A DNA stretch of 64,000 nucleotides from Gammaproteobacteria bacterium (GTDB taxonomy: Bacteria; Pseudomonadota; Gammaproteobacteria; Enterobacterales; Neiellaceae). A program made the translations under genes and the position numbers. How positions within the stretch are numbered: position 1 is the stretch's first letter; every line of letters begins with the position of its first letter. The stretch lies in NCBI GenBank assembly GCA_017425245.1, contig JAFOOX010000027.1, positions 62,001 through 126,000 of the forward strand, given 5' to 3'. Positions 1-8,814 of this stretch are shown in pieces. Under the pieces are notes generated by a model. That model was given only the letters and a program-made list of their open reading frames with translations. It searched no databases and was not told the origin of the DNA.

Positions 1-1128
1 GACGCCCAGCGTGCCATCGAGTTCGATCAGACCGATCTGTTTCGGCTCATCTATAGCACCGAATTCGACCAGCCTGGCGGCGAGCCCTACGGCCTGCTGG
101 TGGGTGACTACCAGATCGATCACCGTCGTATCAGCGGCGCCATCAGTGACATGGAAGTGATCAAAAGCGTGGCTCAAACGGCGGCTGCCGCTTTTGCTCC
201 GTTTATCACTGGCGCCGCCCCGGCGCTGCTCGGCATCGAACATTTTGCCGAACTGGCAGCGGTGCGCGATGTCGCGGCCCAGTTTGAACAGCCTGAATAC
301 GCCGGCTGGCGGAGCCTGCGTGCGCTTGAGGACAGCCGTTTCATTGGCATCACCCTGCCACAGATCCGCTTGCGCCAACCGTGGTGCAGTGATGGCCGGC
401 GGGCCGAGGCTATTCCTTTTAAAGAACAGGGGCAGGGTAGTGATGATGGCAGCCTGTGGGGCAATGCGGCTTGGGCGCTGGCTGCCGTGGCAGTTCGCGC
501 ATACGCCACCAGCGGCTGGTTTGCCCAGATCCGGGGGCTGCGCCCCGGCCACTACGGCCGCGGGTTGGTGGTCGATCTGCCATCGCTGCCGACCATCAGC
601 TCCGGTAGCTGGGGGCCAAGCGCCGTCGATCTGCAGATTGGCGACCGGCTGGAAAAACTGCTGGCGGATGCCGGTCTGGTGCCGTTGTCAGCGGTACCCT
701 ACAGCGACCATTTGGCATTCTTCAGTAATGCCTCGGTCCACCAGCCACCCCGTTATGACAGCGCAGGTGCACGGGTTAATGCCCGACTGTCGGCGATGCT
801 GCAATACACCCTGTGCGTGTCGCGCTTTGCCCATTACATCAAGGTGATCGCCCGCGATCTGGTGGGCAGTTTTGCCACCGCCGCCGAGTGTGAACGCGAA
901 CTGCAGCGCTGGTTGCACGGCTATACCACCGCCAGCGACAGCGCCAGCGATGAAGTGCGTGCCCGCTACCCGCTGCATGAAGCGTCCGTTAGCGTGCGCG
1001 AAGTACAGGGCCGCCCGGGCCGTTATCTCTCCGTCATCCATCTGCGTCCCCATTTCCAGTTGGATCAGATGGTGTCGACCATACGTCTGGTGACCGAGCT
1101 CAGCCCGCGCCACCCCACTACCGCATGA
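1..1128 (+). CDS. tssC: T6SS contractile sheath large subunit TssC (VipB), 5' end missing
   Basis: C-terminal 375 residues of the large sheath subunit, which assembles with TssB into the contractile tail around the Hcp tube in the cytoplasm. The frame is open from base 1, so the gene begins outside the window; the GTG at 100 is internal. Family hallmarks visible are the FDQPGGEPYG segment followed by a GDY motif, and the stretch around bases 160-250 (AFAPFITGAAP). The stop overlaps the next ATG region, and the downstream order tagJ-tssE-tssF-tssG-clpV confirms a T6SS operon. Identity is firm; the missing N-terminus cannot be judged. Confidence 0.93.
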   Translation, partial: DAQRAIEFDQTDLFRLIYSTEFDQPGGEPYGLLVGDYQIDHRRISGAISDMEVIKSVAQTAAAAFAPFITGAAPALLGIEHFAELAAVRDVAAQFEQPEYAGWRSLRALEDSRFIGITLPQIRLRQPWCSDGRRAEAIPFKEQGQGSDDGSLWGNAAWALAAVAVRAYATSGWFAQIRGLRPGHYGRGLVVDLPSLPTISSGSWGPSAVDLQIGDRLEKLLADAGLVPLSAVPYSDHLAFFSNASVHQPPRYDSAGARVNARLSAMLQYTLCVSRFAHYIKVIARDLVGSFATAAECERELQRWLHGYTTASDSASDEVRARYPLHEASVSVREVQGRPGRYLSVIHLRPHFQLDQMVSTIRLVTELSPRHPTTA

Positions 1129-1136
1129 GGACCATC

Positions 1137-1919
1137 ATGAACTCACTCCGTCTGCTACTGACCGAAGGCAAACTGGCCGAAGCATTGAGCCAGCTCACCG
1201 AACAGGTACGCAACAAGCCGGCAGATCTGGCGGCACGCGGCCAGCTGATCGAGCTGCTGTGCCTCGATGGCCAGCTGGAGCGGGCCGATCAACAACTCAA
1301 CCTGCTGGTGCAGCAGCACCCGGAAACCCTGACCGGGGCCTGGAAGCTACGCTTGCTGATCCGCGCCCAACAGGCCCGACTCGACTTTCATGCCGGCGCA
1401 GACAGTGCCGAGCTGTTTAACCCGGCTGGCGACGACGTTGCCGCCTTGCTGGCCCTCAATCTAGCCCGCCGCGACGGTGACAGCGCGTGCGTGAGTGATG
1501 CAGCGGCCACCCTCGAGACCCAGCGCAGCGGCACCAGTTGCCAGGTTAACCAACGACCGATCACCGAGCTGCGCGACATCGACGACACCCTCGGTAGCTT
1601 CGTCGAGCTGTTCGGTACCGATGGCAAGTTCTATCTGGCGCGGATTAATGAGCTGGTTGAACTGACGCTCAAACCGGCGACATCGCTGGTTGAGCGCATC
1701 TGGCGGCCGGTGTCAGTCATCATCAAGAACGGGCCGGAAGGGGACGCCTTCCTGCCGCTCACCTATGTCGACAGCAGCAGCGATGCCGAGAAGCTGGGGC
1801 GTGAAACCGACTGGCAACAGCTAGCCCCCCAGGTGTTTCGCGGTCGTGGTCTCAAGACCTGGCTGGTCGATGATGAGGCGCTGCCACTGGCGCAGCTTGA
1901 GGCGCTGGTGGCGGCATGA
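1137..1919 (+). CDS. tagJ: T6SS accessory protein TagJ (ImpE/SciE family)
   Basis: 260-residue ImpE-type accessory protein. In characterised systems TagJ binds the small sheath subunit TssB and is thought to help ClpV-driven sheath recycling. The N-terminal third has TPR-like helices (LTEGKLAEALSQL, then QLERADQQLN); the C-terminal half carries the family's FLPLTY and ETDW motifs. An in-frame ATG at 1125 overlaps the tssC stop, but the ATG at 1137 has GAGGA at the right distance and gives the family-like start MNSLRLLLTEG, so 1137 is preferred. The stop overlaps the tssE ATG (ATGA), indicating translational coupling. Confidence 0.88.
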   Translation: MNSLRLLLTEGKLAEALSQLTEQVRNKPADLAARGQLIELLCLDGQLERADQQLNLLVQQHPETLTGAWKLRLLIRAQQARLDFHAGADSAELFNPAGDDVAALLALNLARRDGDSACVSDAAATLETQRSGTSCQVNQRPITELRDIDDTLGSFVELFGTDGKFYLARINELVELTLKPATSLVERIWRPVSVIIKNGPEGDAFLPLTYVDSSSDAEKLGRETDWQQLAPQVFRGRGLKTWLVDDEALPLAQLEALVAA

Positions 1920-2401
1920 GATCAACGGTGGCCACGCTGGCTATTGAGCCGTCGCTGCTCGACAAACTGGTGGACGATGCGCCGGGGCAGAGTGAGCACT
2001 ATCGCGGCGCCAGTCTGGCCTTGATGCGCCAAAGCGTACGCCGTGATCTGGAAAATCTGCTCAATGCCAAGGTGCGCTGGCACCAGTGGCCAGCCAGTTT
2101 CACTGAGCTGGATACCAGCCTGGTCACCTATGGTTTGCCCGATTTCTCGGCACTCCCGGTCGGTGCATTGGAGGGGAGACAGTTGCTGTGCCGTCAGGTG
2201 GCGGACGCCATACGTCGTTTCGAACCACGCTTCCAGGCGGTAGAAGTGGAGGTGGTGGATAACGACCTACCACTGGACCGCATCTTGCGACTGCGCATCC
2301 ATGCCTTGTTACGCGCCGATCCTGTACCCGAGGCGTTGGTATTCGATTCGGAAGTGGAGCCGGTCCATCTAGGGCTAACGGTGATGGAGGGACGGGGATG
2401 A
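1916..2401 (+). CDS. tssE: T6SS baseplate subunit TssE (gp25-like)
   Basis: 161-residue gp25/lysozyme-like baseplate wedge protein, which with TssF, TssG and TssK initiates sheath polymerisation. Visible family features are the RRDLENLLNAK segment, the YGLPDFSAL motif and the RFEPRF motif near the middle. The length is typical. The ATG overlaps the tagJ stop and the TGA overlaps the tssF ATG, so it sits in a tightly coupled baseplate operon. The start lacks a strong ribosome binding site of its own, which fits translational coupling. Confidence 0.9.
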   Translation: MRSTVATLAIEPSLLDKLVDDAPGQSEHYRGASLALMRQSVRRDLENLLNAKVRWHQWPASFTELDTSLVTYGLPDFSALPVGALEGRQLLCRQVADAIRRFEPRFQAVEVEVVDNDLPLDRILRLRIHALLRADPVPEALVFDSEVEPVHLGLTVMEGRG

Positions 2402-4245
2402 ACGAGCAGCTGCTGAAGTACTACAACCGGGAGCTGACCTATTTGCGGCGTATGGGCGCCGAGTTTGCTGAGCGCTATCCCAAGATCGCTGGACGGTTGA
2501 AGCTGACCGGCGAAACGGTTGAAGATCCCCATGTGTCTCGTCTGCTTGAGGGGGTAGCGCTACTTACCGCCCAGATCCGCCAGCGTCTCGACGACAGTTT
2601 TCCAGAGCTGACCGAAGCCCTGCTCGGCCATCTCTATCCCGATTATCAGGCCCCCATTCCATCAACTGCCATTCTCCATCTGGTGCCACAGAACCTCAGT
2701 ACCACCGGCATCGAACTAACCCCCGGCACTGCGGTGGAGATCAGTGGTGGCAGTTTCAAACCTTGCCAGTTCCGCACCTGCTATCCGCTCACCCTGTGGC
2801 CGATTGAGGTTGCTGCTGCCAGCTTCCGCAATGCACCTTTCAAGGCGCCGCCAACCCCTTGGAACCGTGTTCCCCGAGGGTTGTTGCGATTGTGGCTACG
2901 CCCGCAGATCTCGACCGTCGCCTGGGCCACACTTGGCATCCGCCAGCTGCGTTTTTTTCTCCATGGGTCGGCGCCTCATCGCCATGAACTCTATGAGCGT
3001 CTTTGCCGCAACCTGATCGGTATCGTGGTTTGCCGTCCGGGCGAGCAGCAGCCGCTACTGGTGCTGGAACCCCGTCACCTGCAACCAGCTGGCTTTGGGG
3101 ATGACCAGCACGTAGTACCCTGGCAACAACGCTCGTTTGCTGGCCATCGCTTGCTGGTGGAGTACTTTGTCTGCCCTGACAAGTTTCTGTTTGTCGATCT
3201 TGTTGACCTTCCTGCCGAGATTTCCGGTATCGACCATGAGCTGGAATTCTGTTTGTACTTCGACGATGGCGATGACGAACTGGAAAAACAGGTCGATGCC
3301 GGCATGTTCCGCCTCGGCTGTACCCCGGTCATCAATCTTTTTGATACCGATCTTGAGCCATTCAGGCTTGAGCCGACTACCGTTGAGCAGCGTCTGGTCG
3401 CCCGTCATCTGGATGCCGACATCAGTGAAGTGGTGCAGCTGACGCGCGTTGAAGCTTGGCACCCGGCGGGACAGAGGACCACGCTGACCCCCTTCTATGG
3501 TCAGACCCATCCGGCCTACAGCGAGCAGCAACTGTTCTGGCAGTTACGCCGAGAGGCTGCAGATTGGGCCGGTGGTCGCGCAGAGCCGGGTATCGACAGT
3601 TGGTTGACCATCGTCGATCGGCAGCCTGCTGGCGAGCGCGGGCATGGTCAATTGCCCAGCGACGAGCCGATGCAGCAGCTGACCATCTTCTGCCGAGCGC
3701 TGTGCAGCAATCGTAATTTGCCTGCCAAGCTGCCCTGGGGCGGCGGTCAACCGGATGTCTGCATCCGTTCGGCAGGTGATTACCTTAACCAATTGACGCT
3801 GCTCACACCGCCTACCCAAGCAGTACGGCCGATGCTGGGTGATGCCAGCCGCTGGCAGCTGATCGCACAGCTGACGCTCGAGCAATTCAGTGGCGAAGAC
3901 GGTTGTGAGCGTTTGCGCCAGCTGCTGCGTCTCTATGATTTCAAGGGCAGTGCCGCCAGCAGTAGTCAGATCGACGGCATTCGGGATCTGCGGTTGACCA
4001 CTGCCAGCGCCCGGATGCGGGCTGGGGGGCGAATCGCTGTCGTGGCGGGCACCGATATCGAGATCACCTTCGCGCTCAGTGCGTTTGCTGGCAGCAGCCT
4101 GTTTTTCTTTGGCGCTGTGCTGGAGCGCATTTTCGCTCACTTTGCCGCCATCAACAGCTTTACCCGGTTATCGATTCGGCGACTGGGGGATGAGCAGATC
4201 TATCACCGCTGGCCAGCGCGCAGCGGTAGCGGAGCGCTGTTGTGA
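2398..4245 (+). CDS. tssF: T6SS baseplate subunit TssF (VasA/ImpG)
   Basis: 615-residue TssF, part of the baseplate wedge (homologous to phage gp6). Family signatures are the N-terminal YYNRELTYLRRMGAEFA, the YPKIAGRL motif, the block FPELTEALLGHLYPDY, and a C-terminal region with FFFGAVLERIFAHFAAINSF. The length matches the family. A purine-rich ribosome binding site (ggagggacgggg) lies directly before the ATG, and the ATG overlaps the tssE stop by four bases. Its own stop overlaps the GTG of tssG. Nothing unusual was seen. Confidence 0.95.
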   Translation: MNEQLLKYYNRELTYLRRMGAEFAERYPKIAGRLKLTGETVEDPHVSRLLEGVALLTAQIRQRLDDSFPELTEALLGHLYPDYQAPIPSTAILHLVPQNLSTTGIELTPGTAVEISGGSFKPCQFRTCYPLTLWPIEVAAASFRNAPFKAPPTPWNRVPRGLLRLWLRPQISTVAWATLGIRQLRFFLHGSAPHRHELYERLCRNLIGIVVCRPGEQQPLLVLEPRHLQPAGFGDDQHVVPWQQRSFAGHRLLVEYFVCPDKFLFVDLVDLPAEISGIDHELEFCLYFDDGDDELEKQVDAGMFRLGCTPVINLFDTDLEPFRLEPTTVEQRLVARHLDADISEVVQLTRVEAWHPAGQRTTLTPFYGQTHPAYSEQQLFWQLRREAADWAGGRAEPGIDSWLTIVDRQPAGERGHGQLPSDEPMQQLTIFCRALCSNRNLPAKLPWGGGQPDVCIRSAGDYLNQLTLLTPPTQAVRPMLGDASRWQLIAQLTLEQFSGEDGCERLRQLLRLYDFKGSAASSSQIDGIRDLRLTTASARMRAGGRIAVVAGTDIEITFALSAFAGSSLFFFGAVLERIFAHFAAINSFTRLSIRRLGDEQIYHRWPARSGSGALL

Positions 4246-5300
4246 GTAACTCAACACCTGTAATCAGCGCACCGTTGCAGCTGCCGTCACTGGCACCGGC
4301 CACAGATTTCTTTGTCACGGCCTTCGTGGCCCAGCGTCATCTACGGCGTCATCTGGGGTTGGCTGCGGTGGGTGAAGATGCCGATCCCAAGCGTGAAGCG
4401 TTGCGCTTTCGGGTCACCCAGAGCCTTGACCATGGCTCGGTGGCGGTTAGACGAACATCAAGCAACGCGGCGGGACAACTGGAGTTGCAGGTCGCCCACT
4501 TTGGCCTTACCGGACCCTCTGGGGTGATGCCGCTCCATTATCGTGAACTGGTGATGGAGCGGGTGCGCCACAAGGATACGGCCCTGCGAGATTTTCTCGA
4601 TCTCTTTAACCATCGCCTGTTGTCGTTACTCTACCGTAGCTGGAGCAAGTACCGGCTGGCAACGGATGTCGCTGAGTATGGCTGTGGACTCGAGGGTCGC
4701 TTCGCCCGCGCTATGGCGTCACTCAGTGGCGCGCGCACGCCGCTGGAGCTTTATATGGGTGGGTTGCTGCAGCGGCCAGTACGCAGTGCAGCGACCTTGA
4801 GGGCTCTCTTGGCCGAGGTTCTTGGCGTGCCGGTACAGGTGCGCGAGTGGCAGGGGGCTTGGTTAACGTTGGCCGCCGACGAACAGAGTCGCTTGACCAG
4901 CCGGGCGCGGCCTGAAGGTCAGCATGCCCGCCTCGGCGAGGCGATGCTCGGATCTCGTGCATGGGATGTGGCCGCAGGTTTTGACATCGAACTAACACTT
5001 AACCAGCGGCGGCAGTGGCAGGAGTTTCGCCTTGGTGGCGCCCGTCATGCCCTGGCTGAGGCATTGGTCAAACGTTTTGTCGGTTGTGGCTGGCGTTACC
5101 GCATCGTTCTTGATCTGCCACGGCGGTTGTTGTCACCGGCGGTACTGGGCGGCCAAACCGCTCTGGGTCATGGAGATCTACTCAGCGCCAGCCAGCCATC
5201 ACATTCAGGAAACTGCCTGTTTTCATTGCGGCCGTCAGGCAGGGCTGCATCCATGAAAGGAACTCATGATGTCCACCATGACCCTCAAATCACTGGTTGA
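4242..5300 (+). CDS. tssG: T6SS baseplate subunit TssG (VasB/ImpH)
   Basis: 352-residue TssG, partner of TssF in the baseplate wedge (gp7-like). Hallmarks are FGLTGPSGVMPLHY, the DFLDLFNHRLLSLLYRSW block, and the ARLGEAMLGSRAWD motif. The start is GTG overlapping the tssF stop. The tail is odd: the usual ending should come soon after ALGHGDLL (about residue 307), yet the frame continues about 45 residues and overlaps clpV by 35 bases. Another frame ends at 5256, just before the clpV ribosome binding site, so a late frameshift or a natural unusual tail are both possible. Confidence 0.92.
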   Translation: MSNSTPVISAPLQLPSLAPATDFFVTAFVAQRHLRRHLGLAAVGEDADPKREALRFRVTQSLDHGSVAVRRTSSNAAGQLELQVAHFGLTGPSGVMPLHYRELVMERVRHKDTALRDFLDLFNHRLLSLLYRSWSKYRLATDVAEYGCGLEGRFARAMASLSGARTPLELYMGGLLQRPVRSAATLRALLAEVLGVPVQVREWQGAWLTLAADEQSRLTSRARPEGQHARLGEAMLGSRAWDVAAGFDIELTLNQRRQWQEFRLGGARHALAEALVKRFVGCGWRYRIVLDLPRRLLSPAVLGGQTALGHGDLLSASQPSHSGNCLFSLRPSGRAASMKGTHDVHHDPQITG

Positions 5301-7902
5301 ACGGCTGGCACCCGGCTGCCGACAGGCGCTGGAGCAGGCCGCCGGCCACTGCCATCAGCGCCGTCACCAGGCGGTCGAGATCGAACACTGGCTGCTGGCC
5401 CTGCTGAGCCCGCCCACTGCTGAACTGGCGGTGTTGTGCCAGCAGTGTGGGGTTGACCCGGGGCGCTGGCAGCAGGAGCTGCAGCAGACGCTGGAACGTT
5501 TACCGGCGGGGCAGGTGAGTGCGCCTAGCCTGTCGCCGCATCTGGTGACCCTGCTGCGTCAGGCTTGGCTAATCACCTCACTTGAATATGGTTGCGAGCA
5601 GGTCGGTCCGGTACAGCTGATCGATGCGTTGGTCCATGACGACGCACTGGCGGCCTTGACTGCCCGTCGCGGGCCGCAACTGGAGCGGTTTGACGCCGCC
5701 CGGGTGCGGGCGTTGGGGCCCTCTCTGGCTGTTGCCAGCCCCGCGCCGGGGGCAACCGCCACCGGCAGCAGCCCGGCACTTGATCAGTTCACTACCGATC
5801 TCACCGCCTTGGCGCGGGCCGGCAAGCTTGATCCCATTCTTGGCCGTGACAACGAGATCCGCCAGATGATCGATATCCTCACCCGTCGCCGCCAGAACAA
5901 CCCGATCCTGACTGGCGAGGCCGGTGTCGGTAAAACAGCCGTGGTTGAAGGGCTGGCTCAGCAGATAGTCGCTGGCAATGTGCCGACGATGTTGCAGCAG
6001 GTTAGCCTGAGAACCTTGGACCTGGCATTGCTGCAGGCCGGTGCCGGTATGAAAGGCGAGTTCGAAAATCGCCTGCGCTCGCTGATCGATGAGGTCAAAG
6101 CGTCGCCACAGCCGATCATCCTGTTTATTGATGAAGCACACACCATGATCGGCGCCGGTGGCCAGGCCGGTCAGAACGATGCCGCCAACCTGCTCAAGCC
6201 AGCCTTGGCCCGGGGCGAGTTGCGCACCATCGCCGCCACCACTTGGGCTGAATACAAGAAGTACTTTGAAAAGGACGCGGCCCTGACTCGCCGTTTCCAG
6301 GTGGTCAAGGTGGAGGAACCGAGTTCCGAACTGGCGGTGATCATGCTACGTGGGTTGCTGCCGGTGATGGCTGGCCATCACCAGGTAGCCATTACCGATG
6401 AGGCCTTGCATGCCGCCTGTACCTTGTCCAAACGTTACATTCCCGCCCGCCAGCTACCGGATAAAGCAGTGGCGCTGCTCGATACTGCCTGCGCCCGGGT
6501 GGCGATCAGCCAGATTGCGGTGCCAGCGATGATCGCCGATGGCCGCCAACAGCAGGCGGCGCTGCTGGCCGAACAGCAGCAACTGGATCAGGAGCAGCTG
6601 ACTGGCACTGATCACCAGCCGCGACTGGATGAGATCCGTGCGGCTCTGGACGCTAATGCCACAACCCTGGCGGCGATGGAGCAGCGCTGGCAGCAGGAGC
6701 TGGCAGAGGTCCGCCAGCTAACAGCCCTTAGTCAGCAGTTGCAGGCATCCGAACTCGACGATGAGCAGCGCCAGCAACTGCGTACTGAACTGGCCGAGCT
6801 GCGTCAGCAACTGGCGGCAATCGAGCAGCCGCTGGTCCATCATCAAGTCGACAGCCAAACCATCGCCGCCGTGATTGCCGACTGGACCGGTATTCCGGTT
6901 GGGCGTATGCGTAGCGATGAGATTCAGACGGTGCTGCGGCTGGCGGACCGACTGCGTCAGCGGGTGGTGGGCCAGGACCACGCCTTACAGCTGATGGCGG
7001 CGACTATCCAGACATCGCGCGCTCAGCTCGGTGACGAGCGCCGTCCGATCGGTGTCTTCCTGCTCAGCGGTCCCAGCGGCGTCGGCAAGACTGAAACGGC
7101 GTTGGCCCTGGCCGAACAGCTGTACGGCAGTGAAGATGCGGTTACCGTGATCAACATGTCGGAGTTTAAAGAGGAGCACAAAGTCTCACTGTTGCTTGGC
7201 TCGCCTCCTGGGTACGTCGGTTACGGTGAGGGTGGGGTGCTGACTGAGGCGGTCCGCCGTCGCCCCTATTCGGTGGTGCTGCTTGATGAGATGGAGAAAG
7301 CTCACCCCGGGGTGCAGGAGATCTTCTATCAGATTTTCGACAAAGGCACGGTACGTGACGGTGAAGGGCGGGATATCGATTTCACCAACTGCGTGATCCT
7401 GATGACCGCCAATGTAGGTAGCGAGACCACCTTGCGTCTGTGCGCCGATCCCGAGCTGATGCCGACCATCAAGGGGTTGGCTGAGGCGTTGCAGCCGGAT
7501 CTGCAGGCCGCGTTCAAGCCAGCGTTTCTCGGCCGGCTAACGCTGGTGCCTTATCTGCCGTTGGGTGAAGTGCAGCTGGCGGCTATTGCACGCCTGCAGC
7601 TGGCGCGCATTGGTCAGCGCTTGCAGCGGCAACATGGTGCTCAGCTGGTAGTCTCGGACAGTGCTGTCGACGCCTTGGTTGCCCGTTGTCAGGACAGCGG
7701 GTTGGGCGCCCGTGTGATCATTAGCAGCCTGCAGCATCAGCTGCTGCCCCGACTATCACGGCTGGTACTGGAAGCGCTGGCGGGAGGGCGTCCAGTACCG
7801 TCGCTGCAGCTCGATTGGGATATCGATGGCGCCGTTGTGGCCCCCCGATCGGTGAACAAAGTGAACACCGATAAATGTCCGCAACAATCTGAATTTATTT
7901 AA
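5266..7902 (+). CDS. clpV: T6SS sheath-disassembly AAA+ ATPase ClpV (TssH)
   Basis: 878-residue double-ring ATPase that extracts TssC from contracted sheaths for recycling. Order of domains: ClpN-type repeat (about 1-150), AAA1 with Walker A GEAGVGKT (about 217-224) and Walker B LFIDEAHT, a coiled-coil middle region rich in Gln/Leu (about 410-540), and AAA2 with Walker A GPSGVGKT (about 602-609) and Walker [12 protein letters not shown]. The ClpV-type N-terminus and T6SS context separate it from ClpB. The ATG at 5266 has AAAGGA seven bases upstream; an in-frame ATG at 5269 is equally possible. It appears to be the last gene of the structural operon. Confidence 0.95.
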   Translation: MMSTMTLKSLVERLAPGCRQALEQAAGHCHQRRHQAVEIEHWLLALLSPPTAELAVLCQQCGVDPGRWQQELQQTLERLPAGQVSAPSLSPHLVTLLRQAWLITSLEYGCEQVGPVQLIDALVHDDALAALTARRGPQLERFDAARVRALGPSLAVASPAPGATATGSSPALDQFTTDLTALARAGKLDPILGRDNEIRQMIDILTRRRQNNPILTGEAGVGKTAVVEGLAQQIVAGNVPTMLQQVSLRTLDLALLQAGAGMKGEFENRLRSLIDEVKASPQPIILFIDEAHTMIGAGGQAGQNDAANLLKPALARGELRTIAATTWAEYKKYFEKDAALTRRFQVVKVEEPSSELAVIMLRGLLPVMAGHHQVAITDEALHAACTLSKRYIPARQLPDKAVALLDTACARVAISQIAVPAMIADGRQQQAALLAEQQQLDQEQLTGTDHQPRLDEIRAALDANATTLAAMEQRWQQELAEVRQLTALSQQLQASELDDEQRQQLRTELAELRQQLAAIEQPLVHHQVDSQTIAAVIADWTGIPVGRMRSDEIQTVLRLADRLRQRVVGQDHALQLMAATIQTSRAQLGDERRPIGVFLLSGPSGVGKTETALALAEQLYGSEDAVTVINMSEFKEEHKVSLLLGSPPGYVGYGEGGVLTEAVRRRPYSVVLLDEMEKAHPGVQEIFYQIFDKGTVRDGEGRDIDFTNCVILMTANVGSETTLRLCADPELMPTIKGLAEALQPDLQAAFKPAFLGRLTLVPYLPLGEVQLAAIARLQLARIGQRLQRQHGAQLVVSDSAVDALVARCQDSGLGARVIISSLQHQLLPRLSRLVLEALAGGRPVPSLQLDWDIDGAVVAPRSVNKVNTDKCPQQSEFI

Positions 7903-8107
7903 CTTTAACCTAAAGGCGGGGCGTAATGAGCGCTTCCGCCGGGATTGCTGGGCAAGGCAGGTGGGCGTAGCCGTTGCTGCGACCACCACCTAGGGTAGAA
8001 TCGGTTCGCGTCTGCCAGTCAGATGCAGCCAAAGGGAGTTGGCGAAATGGGATACGGATTTCCCTGTCTACGTTCCCCTTCCCCCTCCCGAGCCCGTAAC
8101 AGATCTG

Positions 8108-8122
8108 TGGCGCTGGCATTGC
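8108..8122 (+). promoter_or_regulatory. Candidate sigma-54 promoter of hcp
   Basis: The sequence TGGCGC-N5-TTGC fits the -24/-12 consensus TGGCAC-N5-TTGC with one mismatch and has the invariant GG-N10-GC spacing. Transcription would start near 8134, leaving a leader of about 49 bases before the hcp ATG. RpoN-dependent hcp operons controlled by an enhancer-binding protein (VasH) are known in Vibrio; no such regulator is in this window. The rest of the clpV-hcp gap (7903-8182) shows no other clear signal. Confidence 0.6.
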
Positions 8123-8182
8123 CTGTGCCCGGACGCATGGTGTCCATGAAGGACATCGAAACGACACCAAAGGAGCTTTGAG

Positions 8183-8662
8183 ATGCAAGCCAATACTTAT
8201 CTCGACTATCAGGGGATCAAGGGCGAATCGACTGCTGAACAGTTCAAGGGCATGATCACCGTGCTCTCCATGGACTGGAACGTACACCGCGAAATTACTG
8301 CATTCACCGGTACCGCTCAGGACCGTGAAGCCTCTGCTGCCCGTCTTGGCGATGTCACCATCACCAAGCTTCAGGACAAGGCCTCTCCGGATCTGTTCAA
8401 GGAATCCACCATCGGCAAAGGCAAGAAAGCGGTTTTTCACATCACCAAACAAGGTGAGAAGATCGAAGAGATCATGAAGATCGAGCTGACTGACGCCATG
8501 ATCTCTGGCTACAGCATCTCTGTTTCGCAAGACCGCCCGGTCGAGACCATCACCATCAGCTATACCGAAATGCTGATGACCGTAACCCCGACCGATGACA
8601 AGAACAACGTCCAGGCTCCGCTGGTTTACGGTTACAGCGGCGTTAAAGGCCAACAGATGTAA
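8183..8662 (+). CDS. hcp: T6SS tube protein Hcp (TssD)
   Basis: 159-residue Hcp, which stacks as hexamers to form the inner tube expelled by sheath contraction and also chaperones small effectors. It starts MQANTYLDYQGIKGES, has the typical FTGTAQDREASAARLGDV loop, and ends with a GYSGVKGQQM tail. The ribosome binding site AAAGGAG lies nine to ten bases before the ATG. It is separated from clpV by 280 bases holding a sigma-54-like promoter, so it is probably expressed independently and strongly. Two hairpins follow before vgrG. Confidence 0.95.
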   Translation: MQANTYLDYQGIKGESTAEQFKGMITVLSMDWNVHREITAFTGTAQDREASAARLGDVTITKLQDKASPDLFKESTIGKGKKAVFHITKQGEKIEEIMKIELTDAMISGYSISVSQDRPVETITISYTEMLMTVTPTDDKNNVQAPLVYGYSGVKGQQM

Positions 8663-8669
8663 GTTGGTA

Positions 8670-8734
8670 GGCAGGCCGCCCTTTTGGGGGCAGCTTGCCG
8701 CATTGTTCAGGGTGCGGACCCTTTCGGGTCCGCA
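8670..8734 (+). terminator. Two hairpins between hcp and vgrG
   Basis: An imperfect hairpin at 8670-8699 (arms starting GGCAGGCCGCCC and ending GCAGCTTGCC) is followed by a perfect 9-bp stem at 8713-8734 (TGCGGACCC, loop TTTC, GGGTCCGCA). Neither has a U-run, so they are more likely mRNA-stabilising or attenuating structures than strong terminators. Such a structure could keep hcp mRNA in excess over vgrG mRNA. Confidence 0.45.
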
Positions 8735-8814
8735 TGCCTCAAGGATGATGGCAACGCTGCCAACAGCAGCGTCAAGCGGCGCCTGGCAGCCGCAACAGGG
8801 AATCCGGGATCCAC

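Noticed and set aside
7910-8653. 247-residue minus-strand frame opposite hcp
   Set aside because: It covers the hcp gene and its promoter region, has no ribosome binding site and no family resemblance.
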